NCBI GenBank assembly: GCA_001557505.1
Contig: LSAX01000003.1
Location: 868,001 to 932,000 of the forward strand
Reading direction: 5' to 3'
Length of the DNA: 64,000 bases
Source: Reticulascus tulasneorum
Lineage: Eukaryota; Ascomycota; Sordariomycetes; Glomerellales; Reticulascaceae
Shown: piece by piece, positions 46,579 to 58,190 of the stretch
How positions within the stretch are numbered: position 1 is the first letter of the stretch
Layout: each line of letters begins with the position of its first letter
The notes under the pieces: model-generated
Database searches by the model: none
Seen by the model: only the letters and a program-made list of their open reading frames with translations
What the model was told of the DNA's origin: nothing
Made by a program: the position numbers and the translations under genes

Positions 46579-47410
46579 ACGCCCCATCACTCTCGAGACC
46601 CCCATGTGATCAAGCCTCACTCGTAGAAGCTCCGGGAAGCATCTGTACAACAAGAGAAGAGCGGCACATCGGACGGGCTCCGCAACGTTGATGAGGCCGA
46701 ATGTTGGGGCCTCGGGGTCTGCGGAGTCGGCTAGCTCCTCAACCCCAGGTATCGTGAATGAGAGTATATTTTGCTCGATGATTGCGGCATCGTTGAGCCA
46801 CTGCATATCACGCTCAACATTCGCTCGGGTTAAAAAGCAAGCCTGCCTTACGTGGCTTCTCTGGCTCACTAGTCCGTACAAGCCGTCCCGCCAAATAAGA
46901 GCCTCGCTTCCCATGCCGCGCCGGTCCAAGGGTGGGGGTAGCGAGCACCATCCAGCTTTGCTGTTGACGGGAGCGGAATATCTTGGTCTGTCGCAAACAC
47001 CAGCAACATCCACCAATATATCAAAGCCTCCGAGAAAAAGAGGTTGCTTCGGTGATTTTGGTGCATAGCCTCGTAGTGGGCGATGCCCGGATTGTCGACC
47101 GAGTGCCAGGTCGTCCACGGCCCGATCATGACCAGCGTCAAGAGGACTTCTTCCTGGCCGGACATGGCGCTCGTGTTTGCTGTCTGCAGCTTGAGCCTTA
47201 GTTCCCTGAAGGCGCCCCTCTGGGCCTCCGCGGCCTGGGTCGGGGATATGTTGCCTGTCCGTGCCAGGTTCCCTACCGATAAGCTCTGCATGGAAGAGCA
47301 AATCAGCGAGGACCTGGTCCATATCCCGCCAGGGGTGCTGCGGAATGGTTTTCGGGAACTGTCGTATGCCAAAGCGCCATACCACTCCTCTCAACTCCTA
47401 ATACACAGTA
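46549..47410 (-). pseudogene. Broken Fungal_trans_2-type transcription factor, C-terminal part
   Basis: Minus-strand text typical of the fungal-specific transcription factor domain of the PF11951 type is spread over three frames. The order is: FPKTIPQHPWRDMDQVLADLLFHAELIG (frame 1); then EEVLLTLVMIGPWTTWHSVDNPGIAHYEAM and FFSEALIYWWMLLVFATD, PHPWTGAAWEARLLFGG (frame 2); then GRLVRTSEPEKPRKA (frame 3); then CFLTRANVERDMQWLNDAAIIEQ and EPVRCAALLLLYRCFPELL (frame 1 again). At least three frameshifts and no intron borders explain the changes. The N-terminal Zn2Cys6 cluster is absent. The pieces are in the right order, so it is one decayed gene, not chance ORFs. Confidence 0.75.
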
Positions 47411-47465
47411 GAATCCATGCACTTACAGAGAAGTACTACGTGGAGGGGAACAATTCAGGGCTGGA

Positions 47466-47514
47466 GTTTGACCAATGCTCTGACTTAACTGAAGCTTGAC
47501 ATACTTTGTCTACA
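47466..47514. repeat. Direct repeat copy B (orphan 3' end of a second gene copy)
   Basis: It pairs with 46530-46578 and keeps the same minus-strand stop codon and flanking sequence. It lies at the 5' side of the broken regulator, as expected if a tandem paralog once stood there and only its 3' end remains. Confidence 0.7.
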
Positions 47515-47967
47515 TATCTTCAGGCAGTCTGCACTCGGTGGTGTTGAGTCAGCCAAACGTCTACTAACAGAGATAACTCTCGATGAAAGCTTATTCATTC
47601 TTACGAGGATTAATTGCAGGGGTTACACAGCGTGGCGCGCTGGCGCCCCAAAACCAATAAAAACTTGTTTCCCCAATATCCGTACGAAGGAACACACGCT
47701 TCGCCTCGATTAACCTTGCACTGCTTGCGGGGTATGCCTAATATGACGACACATCTAAGCAGCCCATTGAATTGCAATGCATCGTGCCTTTCGGATGAGT
47801 TTAAATCATCGGTAACCGCTTGCTGGGGTTACAGAATATGCCCCGTGTTCTCTCAAATTTCGGTATTTTGTAAGAAGGCCTGTTAACCGGACTTTGGTAT
47901 ATTCTCCAGTTAGCCAAGCATCCACCTCGGACTCGAAGCGCCGTAGCGCTCAAACAGGCTCTTGACC
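47515..47967. other. Intergenic region
   Basis: About 0.45 kb, probably containing the promoter of the downstream surface-protein gene; no ORF of note. Confidence 0.45.
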
Positions 47968-48893
47968 ATGCCGACAGTTACTTCACTTTCCGAATACAGC
48001 TTTGTCAACTTAGGACCGGTCACTACAGCCTTCAAGGCACCGGCTTCATGTGCAACAAAGACAGGAGTCATCCTCATTGCTCCAACAGAGCGCCCGTATC
48101 TGCCGCTTTGGGGAGACGACTGCGAAACACAACCAAATGGAGATTGCAGTCTGTCGGGCGCTGCAATTGACGAGCAATTTTCATCAATCTCGAAAACTCG
48201 GAATCAGGAGTTCTACATTAACTACTTTTCGCCTGGAATCATCTGCCCAGATACCTGGACAACGGCCGCCCTTGCAGCGAAAGATGATGCCGGTGCTCTG
48301 GTCACTGCTAGTGGAATTTTCGAGTCGGCTGTTGAGACTGGTGGTATTGGCGGCATACATGCAAACCGGAACCAAGATGTCTTCGTGGAAGGTCTGGGTC
48401 CTGGAGAGACAGTCGTGCTGTGTTGTCCTAGGTTCGAATATTCCCCCGTCGCCTCGCATATTGCCAGCGGTAACTCTCCGAAAGTAACTTCGTGGCAGGT
48501 ATCCAGGGAGGATGCTTTTCAACATTGCCGGCTTACAAGGTCACGGGTGGGTGTCGTGGAGTATACCCGGATGATGCTCTGAGCAGCGTGACCGCCACCG
48601 TCACCTACAGCGGTACAACGGTGACAACTGAAGTTGCCACACTCATAGCGACCGCGGCAATCACGAGCTTTGACACCACGGTTTTCGATGCCACCCAGAC
48701 TGCCGAATATGTGGGCGTCAGCCTTGCGTTAATGGTGACGCTTGTGCACAAGGCAACAGATACCCCGGGTCCGACGACCTCAAGTCCTGCAGGAACCACG
48801 AGAATGACCACTTCGGGAAACTCGGTTACGGCAATGATTTTAGTTTGGGCCGTGGCTGCTTTGGTAGGTGTGGCACTGGGTTTACCTATGTAG
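47968..48893 (+). CDS. Surface protein with CCPS motif and C-terminal membrane anchor
   Basis: Model: exons 47968-48431 and 48485-48893; 290 residues. The 53-nt intron (GTTCGA...CCGAAAG) joins VVLCCP to SNFVAGIQGGC, producing the CCPS-x(7-9)-GGC motif found in a group of fungal surface proteins. Several cysteines occur in the first half (KAPASCATKTG, DDCETQPNGDCSL, IICPDTW). The second half is Thr/Ser/Val-rich (TATVTYSGTTVTTEVATLI). The C-terminus is hydrophobic (TAMILVWAVAALVGVALGL), either a transmembrane helix or a GPI signal. There is no classical N-terminal signal peptide in this model, so an upstream exon may be missing. The donor GTTCGA is unusual, which lowers confidence in the exact join. 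Confidence 0.65.
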
Positions 48894-49093
48894 TTGTGTA
48901 GCCTTTGAGGGAGGCACGATTTGGGGTCGTTGCGTAGTAGAACCTTGTGAGTGCGTATCGACATTGAACGTGTTGGTGACCCCGACAAGCTCGGTATCAC
49001 ATGCATCCCAAAGGTCTTTGAAATAATTGCCAATATGATTTTATTTGAAATATTGAGTTTGGAATGGAAATTCGATGATCTAAATTTTTGTGC

Positions 49094-52010
49094 CTAAGGC
49101 GTAATCTCCAAATGATAACTGCCCTGTAACAGCTTCAATGTCTTTCCTTTTGACGTTCTTGTCCCTTCAGTGTTTTCTCTCCGAAGCTCTACAGTGCTGC
49201 TATCATTAGGTAGAACCAGCTCGCAAGTGGTTCCAGTCGGTACACTGACTTGCACCTCTGCTTTCTTATCATGCCTGCCCCGGCGATCAAATCGGACAGA
49301 AATGAGCCCATAGGGCGAATCCACCTCACCCTCCACGAACTCGAATTCGCCCTTGAAGCAGGGCCTCAGGCTCCAGGTACGATAGGCATCCGCTTGAAGC
49401 TGCACCCCAAGCGCGTAGCTGTAGAACCACTCGTAAATCGTGCCCAACATGTCGTGACACTTTGAACGGCAATTGTCCTGGAAAAACTCCAGGAGACTTG
49501 TCTCCCCGCGGCGCAGAAATCGCATATAAGAAGGATGCTCCTCCTGCCGCGCCATGTCGAGTACGATGTCCGGTCGATCCACATCCGGCTCTGCCAGTGT
49601 GTTCCAAAGGTATTTGAGTCCGATCTCGCCAGCACGCATGACGTGGCCAGAATCTTCTGCGTCAGCGATAAAGGCGGCAATGACGTCGGCGCGGTACTGG
49701 GCTGGGACGAGCTCGAACTGAAGGGCCATGGCCTGCGCCACCATTGTGCGGTCTTGGGTGCCGGGATTATCTAGAGATGTGTAAAAGGCATATGGGTACG
49801 ATTTCTTATCGGTAACGAGGAGGTTCTTGTTGTAGACAGTGTAAACCCGCTCAGCCCACGCTGTGAACCTCACCTCATCGTTGGTGAAGCCGAGCTCGTT
49901 CGCCATTAGAGCTACGTTGCGTAGGCATTTGTAGTAAATTGCCGTCTCGATGTTGGCTTGGTGATTGCCGAAGGCAATGTCTCGACCCCAGTCTCCCAAT
50001 CCGTGTTCAATAAGCCCTCCGTGTCGTTCCTTGCCTTCCATATACTCCATGTAAAGAACGCATGGCTTGTAAATCTTGGCAAAGACTAAAGTGCTGCCGT
50101 AATATCGCTTTATCAACTCCGGAAGTAGACAGACAGCACCTCCCCAGGTTATCGTATCGTGCATTGGGCCGCACCTTCAAACATGTCAGTCTGCAGTCGA
50201 ACGACGCCCTTAAAGATAGAAGTAGACCCTTTTTCTTTGGATAAGGACGCGAGCAAAGGCAAATAGGTAAGCTCACATATATCGAATCAAGGGGGCCATT
50301 GTAGGCACGAGGCCGGAAGATTCCTGAGTGTCGATGATATCGTCCAGAATCTTGGTATAGACGGCTTCCATATCCCGCACATATTGCGTAGCAGGAAACA
50401 GTAGAGACGACACCTCGAGCCAGCCAAACTTTTCGATCTGCGGGCAGTCCGTATGGTAACTAAATATGTTGGAGTTAAAAGTCCAGTAGCAGGCATTGAT
50501 TAGAGCGTTGACGTCTTCTTTATCCGTCTTGATAAAGCCTAGCCGCTGGGCCGCAGACGAAACATGTCGAGCTGTGACTGAATGTATGGTAGGTAAAGCG
50601 TCATTGGCGTCGAGAGAAGCGCCCTCAATTTGAATATACCGAGCGCTGGTGAAGCTGAAGTCGGGCGTCCAAACCTCCTTCTCTCCTTGCCCTAGCAGAG
50701 TGACCTTGGAGTAAACACCAGTCTCGAACTCCTTGAACAAGGGATCGGGCAAAAGTACCATGCCATCTTCGCCGATTGTCTCTGAGTACTTTACCCGATA
50801 CTCCAGCCCAGAAGATCCACTCGCCTCGACTCGCACCATAATGGAGGAGTTTTGTCCGAGGTCGTACATAATTACCCCTGGTTTGACGGTGGTTTGGGTG
50901 ATGGGCACGAAAGTGTCATGCAGAATCACAGGAGGCTGGCTCTGGTACCGTAGCTTCCCTCTTGGTCCAGTCAGGGGTTTTGCCGGGCTCCAACTGCCGT
51001 CGTCGAAACCTGATGAGTCCCAGCCAACCGGGAACGCCCGCCTATCATGGTTCTCAGAGGCATAAATGTTTGCTAAGCTCGTTGCGCTCTTGCGAACCTT
51101 CCAGCTCGGATCTGAGATAACACACTCATGGCTACCGTCATCGTAGTGGACATGGATCTCGGCAAAAAAGCACAGTTCGTTGCCATATCGCACATATGTG
51201 TTGTCTTCGTACGCCGGCCAAAAGAAGCGGTCGCCTTGATCACCTGCATAGAAGCCATTGCCAACGTGGGCGCCAATGGCATTTTCGCCAGACAAAACCT
51301 TATCTGTAACATCGTACCCCACGAATTGGACTGTTCTATGATAGTTTGTCCAGCCTGGATCAAGCACGTGAGGTGATGCAGGTTGTCCGTTGATGCTCAG
51401 ATTGAAGTGGCCCAGTCCGGAAGCGAATATGATCACTCGGGACGGGGTCCGATCGAGTCTCAGTGTTTTTCGTAGGTATATGGGTTTGTCTCCGCCATCG
51501 CCGATCCAAACTGCTTTCCAGCGGTTGGCCTCATCCTCGAACCACGTGCGGAAGATCAGACTGCTGTGTGGCATCTGCGACAATTCTCAATTAACAACCG
51601 TCGCAAGTGGGGACGCAAGATTCTGATCGTACATATGTCTGGTTCATACTGTACGGTGGCAACAGTCTGGAAGACCTGGGATAGGATGTGTAAAATTCAT
51701 TGACTGCGCTGACAGCTTCATTGCCATTTTGATCCCATACTCTCACGGTCCAGTAGTAGAGCGTGGTCGACTTGAAGCCGGCTTCGGGTTTGCAGACAAT
51801 GTTCCGCTGCTCGTGGCTTTCCGTGAGTCCAGAGTCCCAGCAGACGTCACCTTGAACTTTGAAATCTTTGTTCGTAGACACAAGCAGCCGATATGATAGC
51901 TGCCTGGCATGCTCATCGGCGAAGTTCAATCTCCAAAAGAAGCGAAGCTCATCGACATCAATGCCGATTGCCTCGCCGAAGCCATGAATGCCGCAACGTA
52001 AAACCTCCAT
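49094..52010 (-). CDS. Alpha-L-rhamnosidase, GH78 family
   Basis: Model (minus strand): exons 51633-52010, 50277-51574, 49094-50174; 918 residues, a normal length for GH78. The enzyme releases terminal alpha-L-rhamnose from plant glycosides and pectin side chains. Domains in order: an N-terminal beta domain (ELRFFWRLN...LSYRLLVST), a rhamnose-binding-like domain (ASGLGHFNLSINGQP, GNGFYAGDQGD), a concanavalin-like part (VIMYDLGQNSSIMVRV), the alpha/alpha-six-barrel catalytic domain (SYHTDCPQIEKFGWLEVS, GLGDWGRDIAFGNHQANIETAIYY) and a C-terminal beta domain. The CPQ-E---W signature of GH78 is present as CPQIEKFGWLE. No signal peptide is seen, suggesting an intracellular enzyme acting on imported rhamnosides. 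Both joins (TYMPHSSLIF; RYMCGPMHD) restore conserved text. It is divergent from the sugar transporter at 53106. Confidence 0.95.
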
Positions 52011-53105
52011 AGTTGCTGGTGCTGGTTGAATTCATCGATTCAGAACTCATGCGGTTGAGTGCACCCCGGATTTTGTGAACAGGGGGGTTTCATGAATAGA
52101 CTCGGGGATCGAATACGTCGGCCAACAATGCCCCATTATCCGAGGGTCCTCAAGTCAGAGATGTTTGTGAGGTCGCTGTGTGCGTTGACCACACTCCACA
52201 TCTTCTCGAGTCAGTAATATGTAGCCCGTATCAGTGCTTATGTGGGCTGACCACACTCCACCCAACTCGCATATCATCGATGAGAATGTGGTGGGTAAGT
52301 TGTCCAAAAGTGGAGAAGGCTTTGGGGTTGTAGTCGGACTGCGGCCGCGGTCGCGGCAAGTCGGAAAAAAAGTTCGAAAGAGCAGGAAATCTCGAAGGCA
52401 AATAGAGGAACGTCCAATCGTAGAGCCGGCGGGCAGTTCGGCATGTGGCAACGGGAGATGATAAATGAGCCTCATGTAGAGGGTAGTAGGTGTGAAAGTT
52501 CGAATGGCCAGCTTTCAATTCGACGCTAGGCACAAGTACGCACCGAAGAACCGAACAATGGGGTTTCAGGGGGTCATCCCCACAAGTCGAGTCCCACTCG
52601 GGATGTGGAGGATATCACCCGTAGCGGCATTTAGCGTCCCGAAGCTCGGGGAGGAGAGGGCAGTTTTGAACCTGGGGAAGAACCTGTTTTTCTCGGGTTC
52701 TGAATACATCGTTCATCTCAGAGCCAACCTTCGTATCATATGGTAGCAACTACCACGTTTCCCCACCTCACTCCATATCATAACTACCCCAAACCCCTCC
52801 ATTATCGCTCGGCTCAGATGCCACCGAGAGACAGTAAGAAAGACGGCTGGAGGTGTGGCAAGTCTAACGATATTCACGCTCACGCACCATACGATGAATC
52901 ATGGGGCACTATACAGCCCGGCGCGGTCATGAAATTGATCATTGTTGCATGCTCCGTATGGGGTGCCGAAAGGCAACCCCGGTAGATAACAATATAAGAT
53001 GTGTGCGGTACCCCGGGTTTTCTCGATTTGTGATATGATATTACTCGGAAAGGCATCTTCTCTCCGCCCTAGTTTCTCACACCACGAATCTCGTCGGTAG
53101 CAATC
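52011..53105. other. Divergent promoter of the rhamnosidase and sugar transporter genes
   Basis: 1.1 kb. It contains two copies of a GACCACACTCCAC motif (about 52188-52200 and 52249-52261) and a GCGGCCGCGGTCGCGG GC-rich palindromic spot near 52342. These may be binding sites of a shared regulator. No gene is seen inside. Confidence 0.5.
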
Positions 53106-54761
53106 ATGCCCTCTGGTAACGCAATTACCATAGGCTCCGCCGCCTTCCTGGCCGTGGGTGGTTTTCTGTTTGGCTATGACTCTGGCATCATCAGCTCCAC
53201 TATTGCCCTCGACAGCTTTAAGGAATACTTCAACAACCCAGGCGATGACATCGACGGTGGCATCGTCAGCTCTTTCCAAGGGGGTGCTGTCCTGGGAACA
53301 ATGATCAACATGGTCAGTATTTTATCTACCAGTGACTGCTGATACTTTATGCGGACACCTGACTAATGATGTTCTGGCTCTAGGTCATCGCCAACAAGAT
53401 TGGTCGTAAACGAACCATCCTCATGGGGGCCATCATCTCGGCGCTTGGCTCCTCCTTACAAGCCGGTGCTAATTCTATGGCCATGCTCATCGCCGGCCGC
53501 TTTATTGGTGGTATGGCTGTTGGTATCCTGACGAGCACCATTCCCATGTACGCTTCGGAATTGTCAATGCCCAAATGGAGAGGCGCTCTCTCTGGTTTGC
53601 TCCAGTGGTTCCTAAGCTGGGGCTTTCTGGTGGCCCAGTGGCTTGGGTATGGCTGCTCCTTTGTCGACGGTGCATTCTCTTGTAAGTGTTTCCAATCTGT
53701 TATCCGCGCCCGGCATTTTTGCTAACCCTCTGTTCCAGGGCGATTCCCTCTCGCCTTCCAATGCATTCCTGCCCTTATCTTGATCGCCGGTATTTGGTTC
53801 CTGCAAGAGTCACCGCGCTGGCTCATGGAGAAAGACAGACATGAAGAAGCCCGGGCTGTCCTCTCGGTCCTCAGAAACGGCGAGAATCACTCAAGGATCA
53901 ACCTCGAGTTTATCGAGATTCGAGATGTCATTGCAGCAGATCGAGAAATCGGCAAAGTGACTACCATGTCGATTCTCACCAAACCTTCTTGGAGGAAGAG
54001 ACTTATGCTTGGATGTGCTATTCAGGCGTTTGGACCCCTCTCTGGTATCAACGTTATCAACTAGTAAGTTTCTGATGCAGTGAATGAAACTTTCTACATG
54101 CTCACTGATATACAGCTACGGGCCTCGTATCTATGATATTCTAGGCATTGATACCCAGACTTCCCTCATGATCATCGGCATTAGCGGCGCGCTTTCCATC
54201 GTGTACTGCACAATCGGTCTCTGGATGCTTGACAGAGTGGGCCGCGTCAAGCCTCTGATCATCTCGGCCGCTGGTCTCGCTGCTGCGCTGCTTGTAAACG
54301 CCGTTCAAGCTCAATACCTCAACCCCGACAACGCAAACCAGCTGCGCTCCATGGTCGCGATGAACTTCGTCTTCAGTCTCTTTTATACCCCGCTTGGTAT
54401 CATCTCCTGGGTGTACCCGGCCGAAATCTTCCCTGTCGAAGTTAGAGCCCTGGGCAACGCCATCACTACCTTTGCGAACTGGGTTGTGAACCTCATATTC
54501 GCGCAGTTTTCTCCTGCTGCGCTGACGAGGCTCGGATTCAAATATTTCTACGTATTTTTCGTCTTTAATGTCATTGCCTTCCTGTCCTATTGGTTCTTCT
54601 TCCCCGAGACCAAGGGGCGGACACTGGAACAAATGGATATCCTCTTTGGCGATCAACTTGTTCCCCACGCCTTGGACGATCCCGAAGGCGCAATGGCGAT
54701 GGGAAAGGATCTTGAAATGGCGCCACATGTGGAGGCACATGATGAGGAGAAACGGGCATAG
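53106..54761 (+). CDS. MFS sugar transporter (hexose-transporter-type)
   Basis: Model: exons 53106-53312, 53384-53681, 53739-54063, 54116-54761; 491 residues and twelve predicted helices. Sugar-porter signatures are all present: FLFGYDSGIISS in TM1, NKIGRKRTILMGA after TM2, GRFIGGMAVGILTSTIPMYASE, QESPRWLMEKDRHEEA, GPLSGINVINYYGP, DRVGRVKPL, YPAEIFPVEVRALGNA and FFPETKGRTLEQMD. All introns are short with clean borders. It would sit in the plasma membrane as a proton-coupled sugar importer. Next to a GH78 enzyme lacking a signal peptide, a rhamnose- or rhamnoside-related substrate is the natural guess, but the sequence alone does not prove it. Confidence 0.95.
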
Positions 54762-55153
54762 AATAGACTTAGGGTGGTCGGTCGCTTTCCTTTGAGGTTT
54801 CAACTACGAGTTGCTGGACATTGTACAGAGATTTATACCCCTGCATCATTCGACCTTATTCAGCATCATAGTCGAAACGCACTTAATATAAGCACAGTGA
54901 TGACTTCGCATAACTAATCACATGGTGACTTGAAGACCGTCGTCCTTGCTAGCTTATGCTTGATGAAGGGGGTTGGCTAAGCGTTCAAGTGACGGACGTG
55001 GGACGATCTGGTTTCTCGGTCTGGCCGAGGCTGGAAGTTGATCACTTTGGTATAAACAATTAGCTAGAAAATGAAATGAAAAGGCGGCTCCATTGAGCCC
55101 TCCTTACGCCCCAAATTAGGCGGACCATTCAATCCCGTGAAACTCAGGTTGGT
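54762..55153. other. Intergenic region
   Basis: 0.4 kb between convergent 3' ends; no gene seen. Confidence 0.5.
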
Positions 55154-56534
55154 CTAAATCAAATCCAATCCCAAGACACCCATAGCCAGCCCAACTCCAG
55201 CTGCAACGCCCACAAGCCCAGTACATCTCGCGGCCGGGACGCCATCTGTGCTCGTGCTGGTCTGCACGCCCCCAGTCGGCGCAGGGCCACCACCACCACC
55301 TCCTCCGCTGGGGGAATTCGTCACCGGGCAGCTGACCGTGCAAGGCAGGGCCGACACGAACGGCGTCGGTGCAGCAGTGCCCGTCGAGGTCGCTCCTACC
55401 GCAGTAAAGACTGGCGACTGCGAGGCTACGGATACGACCGGTTCCACCTCGGCCTTCTCAGGGTTCAAAACGCCGTCGATCATCTGTACGACACCGTTGG
55501 CGATAAGGATATCCGTCTGGATGATTCGAGCGGAGTTCACGAATATGTCGTTGTTAAACCGCGTGATGTGTATCTTCGTAGAATTAACTGCAGAGGAGAA
55601 CGCCGCCTCGTCCGTCAGGCCGCCGGATGGGATGACCATGCCTGGAACCAGGTGGTAGCGCAGCACCTTGGTCAAAGCCGCCTTATCGAGGCCCGTGAGC
55701 GTGCCAGCCAGCTGCTGAAATGCGGCGCTTCGCGGTATGAAGATGGTGATGTTGGGCGTCTCCGCGAACTCGGCGACAAGGTCGGTTGTATACAAGGCGC
55801 CGAGGAAGGCAGTCAGGTCAGTGTAGGCATCGCGGGCGGTGGATTCAAAGCGGGCTGGGGAAATCATCAACGCATCAATGACCTGGATCAAGCCGGCGTC
55901 GAATGGGATGTCGGCCTTCAGGATGGTGGTTCGGGATGCGAGCCCCGATGTTAGCACAACTTCATTTCCAGGCTGCTTGGTAATGATGACCTTCTGGCCA
56001 CCGGTGACGTTGGCGAATTTGGAGTCCGTCAACAAGCTCGAAGCAAAGAAGGAATCGCCGGGCTTCATCGAGTTGACGGCGACCTTCCCTTGCAGTATGT
56101 GGTACTGCAGCATCGTGATGGCCATGTCTCGATTCTTGGGATCGAATGTCTGGAGTTTGCCGAAAGCCACATCACTCGGTGCCACAATCTACACGTCGAG
56201 TCAGCCACGCCCATAGTCCACAGATCGCTGTCCATATGCTCTTGCTATCAGACTTACTGTGGCGCCTGAGAGGGGCAGCTTTGCGAAGAAATCGGGGTAA
56301 TCCTGCATCGAATGTCAGCAAAGGGAGCTTTGATGGCCTCATGGCAACGCCAATGAGTCCTGGCAAGAAGTTGCTCACCTTGACCATGCCATTGTAGATG
56401 GTCAAGTTTGCCTGTTCAGCGAGGACGGATGCCAAATTCGCTCCTGCAACCACGGGCGCATAAACGAGGGCCGATATGAAAACCAACAACGCCGTTGGGA
56501 GGCAAGAAGCCGCCCACTTGGATGGTCCCAGCAT
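55154..56534 (-). CDS. GPI-type cell-surface protein with two fasciclin (FAS1) domains
   Basis: Model (minus strand): exons 56379-56534, 56258-56302, 55154-56188; 411 residues. A signal peptide (LPTALLVFISALVYAPVVAG) is followed by FAS1 domain 1: LASVLAEQANLTIYNGMVKDYPDFFAKL, then TIVAPSDVAFGKL, AITMLQYHILQGKVAVNSM and GLIQVIDALM. Domain 2 has AFLGALYTTDLVAEFAETPNITIFIPRSAAFQQLAG, LRYHLVPGMVIPSGG, IIQTDILIANGVVQMIDGVLNP. A Ser/Thr/Gly-rich stalk and a hydrophobic tail (GLVGVAAGVGLAMGVLGLDL) end the protein, consistent with a GPI anchor. The 45-bp middle exon fits the family text exactly. Such proteins act in cell adhesion or wall organisation. Confidence 0.9.
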
Positions 56535-57623
56535 GGTGAAGATGGTCGATGCGAGTCGAAATTATTACGAGCCAAATGAGTGAAATGGGGGAGAAGCAAA
56601 GACAGCGACTCTGGTTCCGATCAATGTCCTGTCTGTTCTCTAACCCGAGATAAATGAATGGCTAGCCCCGTAAAGAAGGCTGAAAAAGCACCAGCAGCAT
56701 CAAGTCGCGTTGGAAAAGAGGAAGAGGAAGAATGGCGCGACGATGCGGTCAGCTTAAGTCTGATGCCATCGCCGGCCCCCAACAAAGTGTGTGCCCCATT
56801 TCCCCCAAGCATCTAATCTGTTACTGCTTAAAATATCGCAATACGCCCAACCTTCATCACTCATCAGCGTCAGCAGCAGGTCCGACGCAAGCCTAGCCTG
56901 GTTGGTGAGCTCTTCAAGGTGGTATTGCAGGGTGTCTAGCTCCGATAATTCCCCTGCATGGTGAACGTTATTTAAAATTTTGTGATTGCACCCTTGGCTC
57001 GGGTCGTCTCATCCAATCCGCGGCGGGCATTGGGAGACTGGCGGCGGGCATTGAACGATTTAGCGAGATAATGTCAGACTTTAGCCTGCAAGCTCGGACA
57101 TGGATTGCCGCCTCTTTGGATCGTGAACCCAGTGACCTGCCCCCAGGAACAATAGGGTGGTTTCGCGATGTGGAGATGATTAGACGCGCTTGCTGCGTTC
57201 GGCCACGTTTTGGCGAAGGAGTGTTATCGCGCCTGTAGTCCGTACGAAGGATGGATATGGGGCCCGGGTAGGGTGCCGGGGTTTCTTCCATAAAACACCT
57301 ACTGTGTATGTCCCAAGCCCGCGACCCATCAGCCCTTTGAGCCGAATCCTTGCGTTACGTTGAATCCTCCCGCTCGTTTGATGATCGATTAGTGGAGATC
57401 TTTGAGAAGACCCAAAGGCTTGATGGGGGTGGATGGGGCGGCCGATAGAAACATGCGCGTGCAACACAAACGTCTTGTTCGGCCGGAACTGCAATCAATC
57501 AATCGATGTTCGCACGATACGCCTCCGACGGCATCTAACCCATTTTGGACAGGTGCACTTGCTTGTTCGCCCGCAGTCATTGTTATGTATTATTTCATAG
57601 CCCACTCGTCTGTTCATCCTTGG
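56535..57623. other. Intergenic region
   Basis: 1.1 kb upstream of the fasciclin gene. ORFs on both strands between 56968 and 57580 overlap, and none has a motif. Confidence 0.5.
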
Positions 57624-58130
57624 TCACAGTTGAGTTTCGGCCGCCATCGCCATGGAACCAAACACGTGCCTTTTGTGCGCATCCAATTTCGCCAAGCCTC
57701 CATGTGCAGTAGCGGCAAAGAGTGATGTTATGGCACCCTGGTCGGTAGAGAACAACACTCGCCGCATCACGGGCTGCAAGCTTCGAAACATTGAGACCAA
57801 CGCCATCGCTCGTTGACGTTGCCGGGGATGAGCGTTTGTGGACAAGATTGGCATGACCTTAGTATCAAGCCATCGATATAACTCTCGTAGGGAAAAGTAG
57901 CCTACAGGACTAGAACGCATCAGTTGTGCGTGGATTATATGGAAATTGGAGGGCTCCCAGCGCATAGCCATACCCATCTCTCGCCCAGCATTGCTTCGAT
58001 GAAAGGTGCCTAAAACCAGCCCAGTGTTGTCAACTGCACGAGAAAGATCAGCCATGTCTCGAGTGGTAAAATTCAGGTATTCATACCCATGGTGTCCCAT
58101 TTTTCCTCGGTTGCCTCAAAGTCGCTGATG
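57624..58130 (-). pseudogene. Possible short-chain dehydrogenase remnant
   Basis: A minus-strand frame of about 160 codons ends at TGA 57624. Its last part resembles the C-terminal region of retinol-dehydrogenase-like SDRs (TDQGAITSLFAATAHGG). A shifted frame around 57810-57830 gives AHPGNVNE, the HPG-x-V motif of that family. The Rossmann glycine motif and the YxxxK active site are missing, so a 5'-truncated, frameshifted SDR gene is the best guess. The similarity is modest. Confidence 0.35.
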
Positions 58131-58190
58131 GCGGGCAACGCTTCCCAGCTCAGATGAGTAGCATTTGCAATGTAGTTGTACCGAGCTCAA

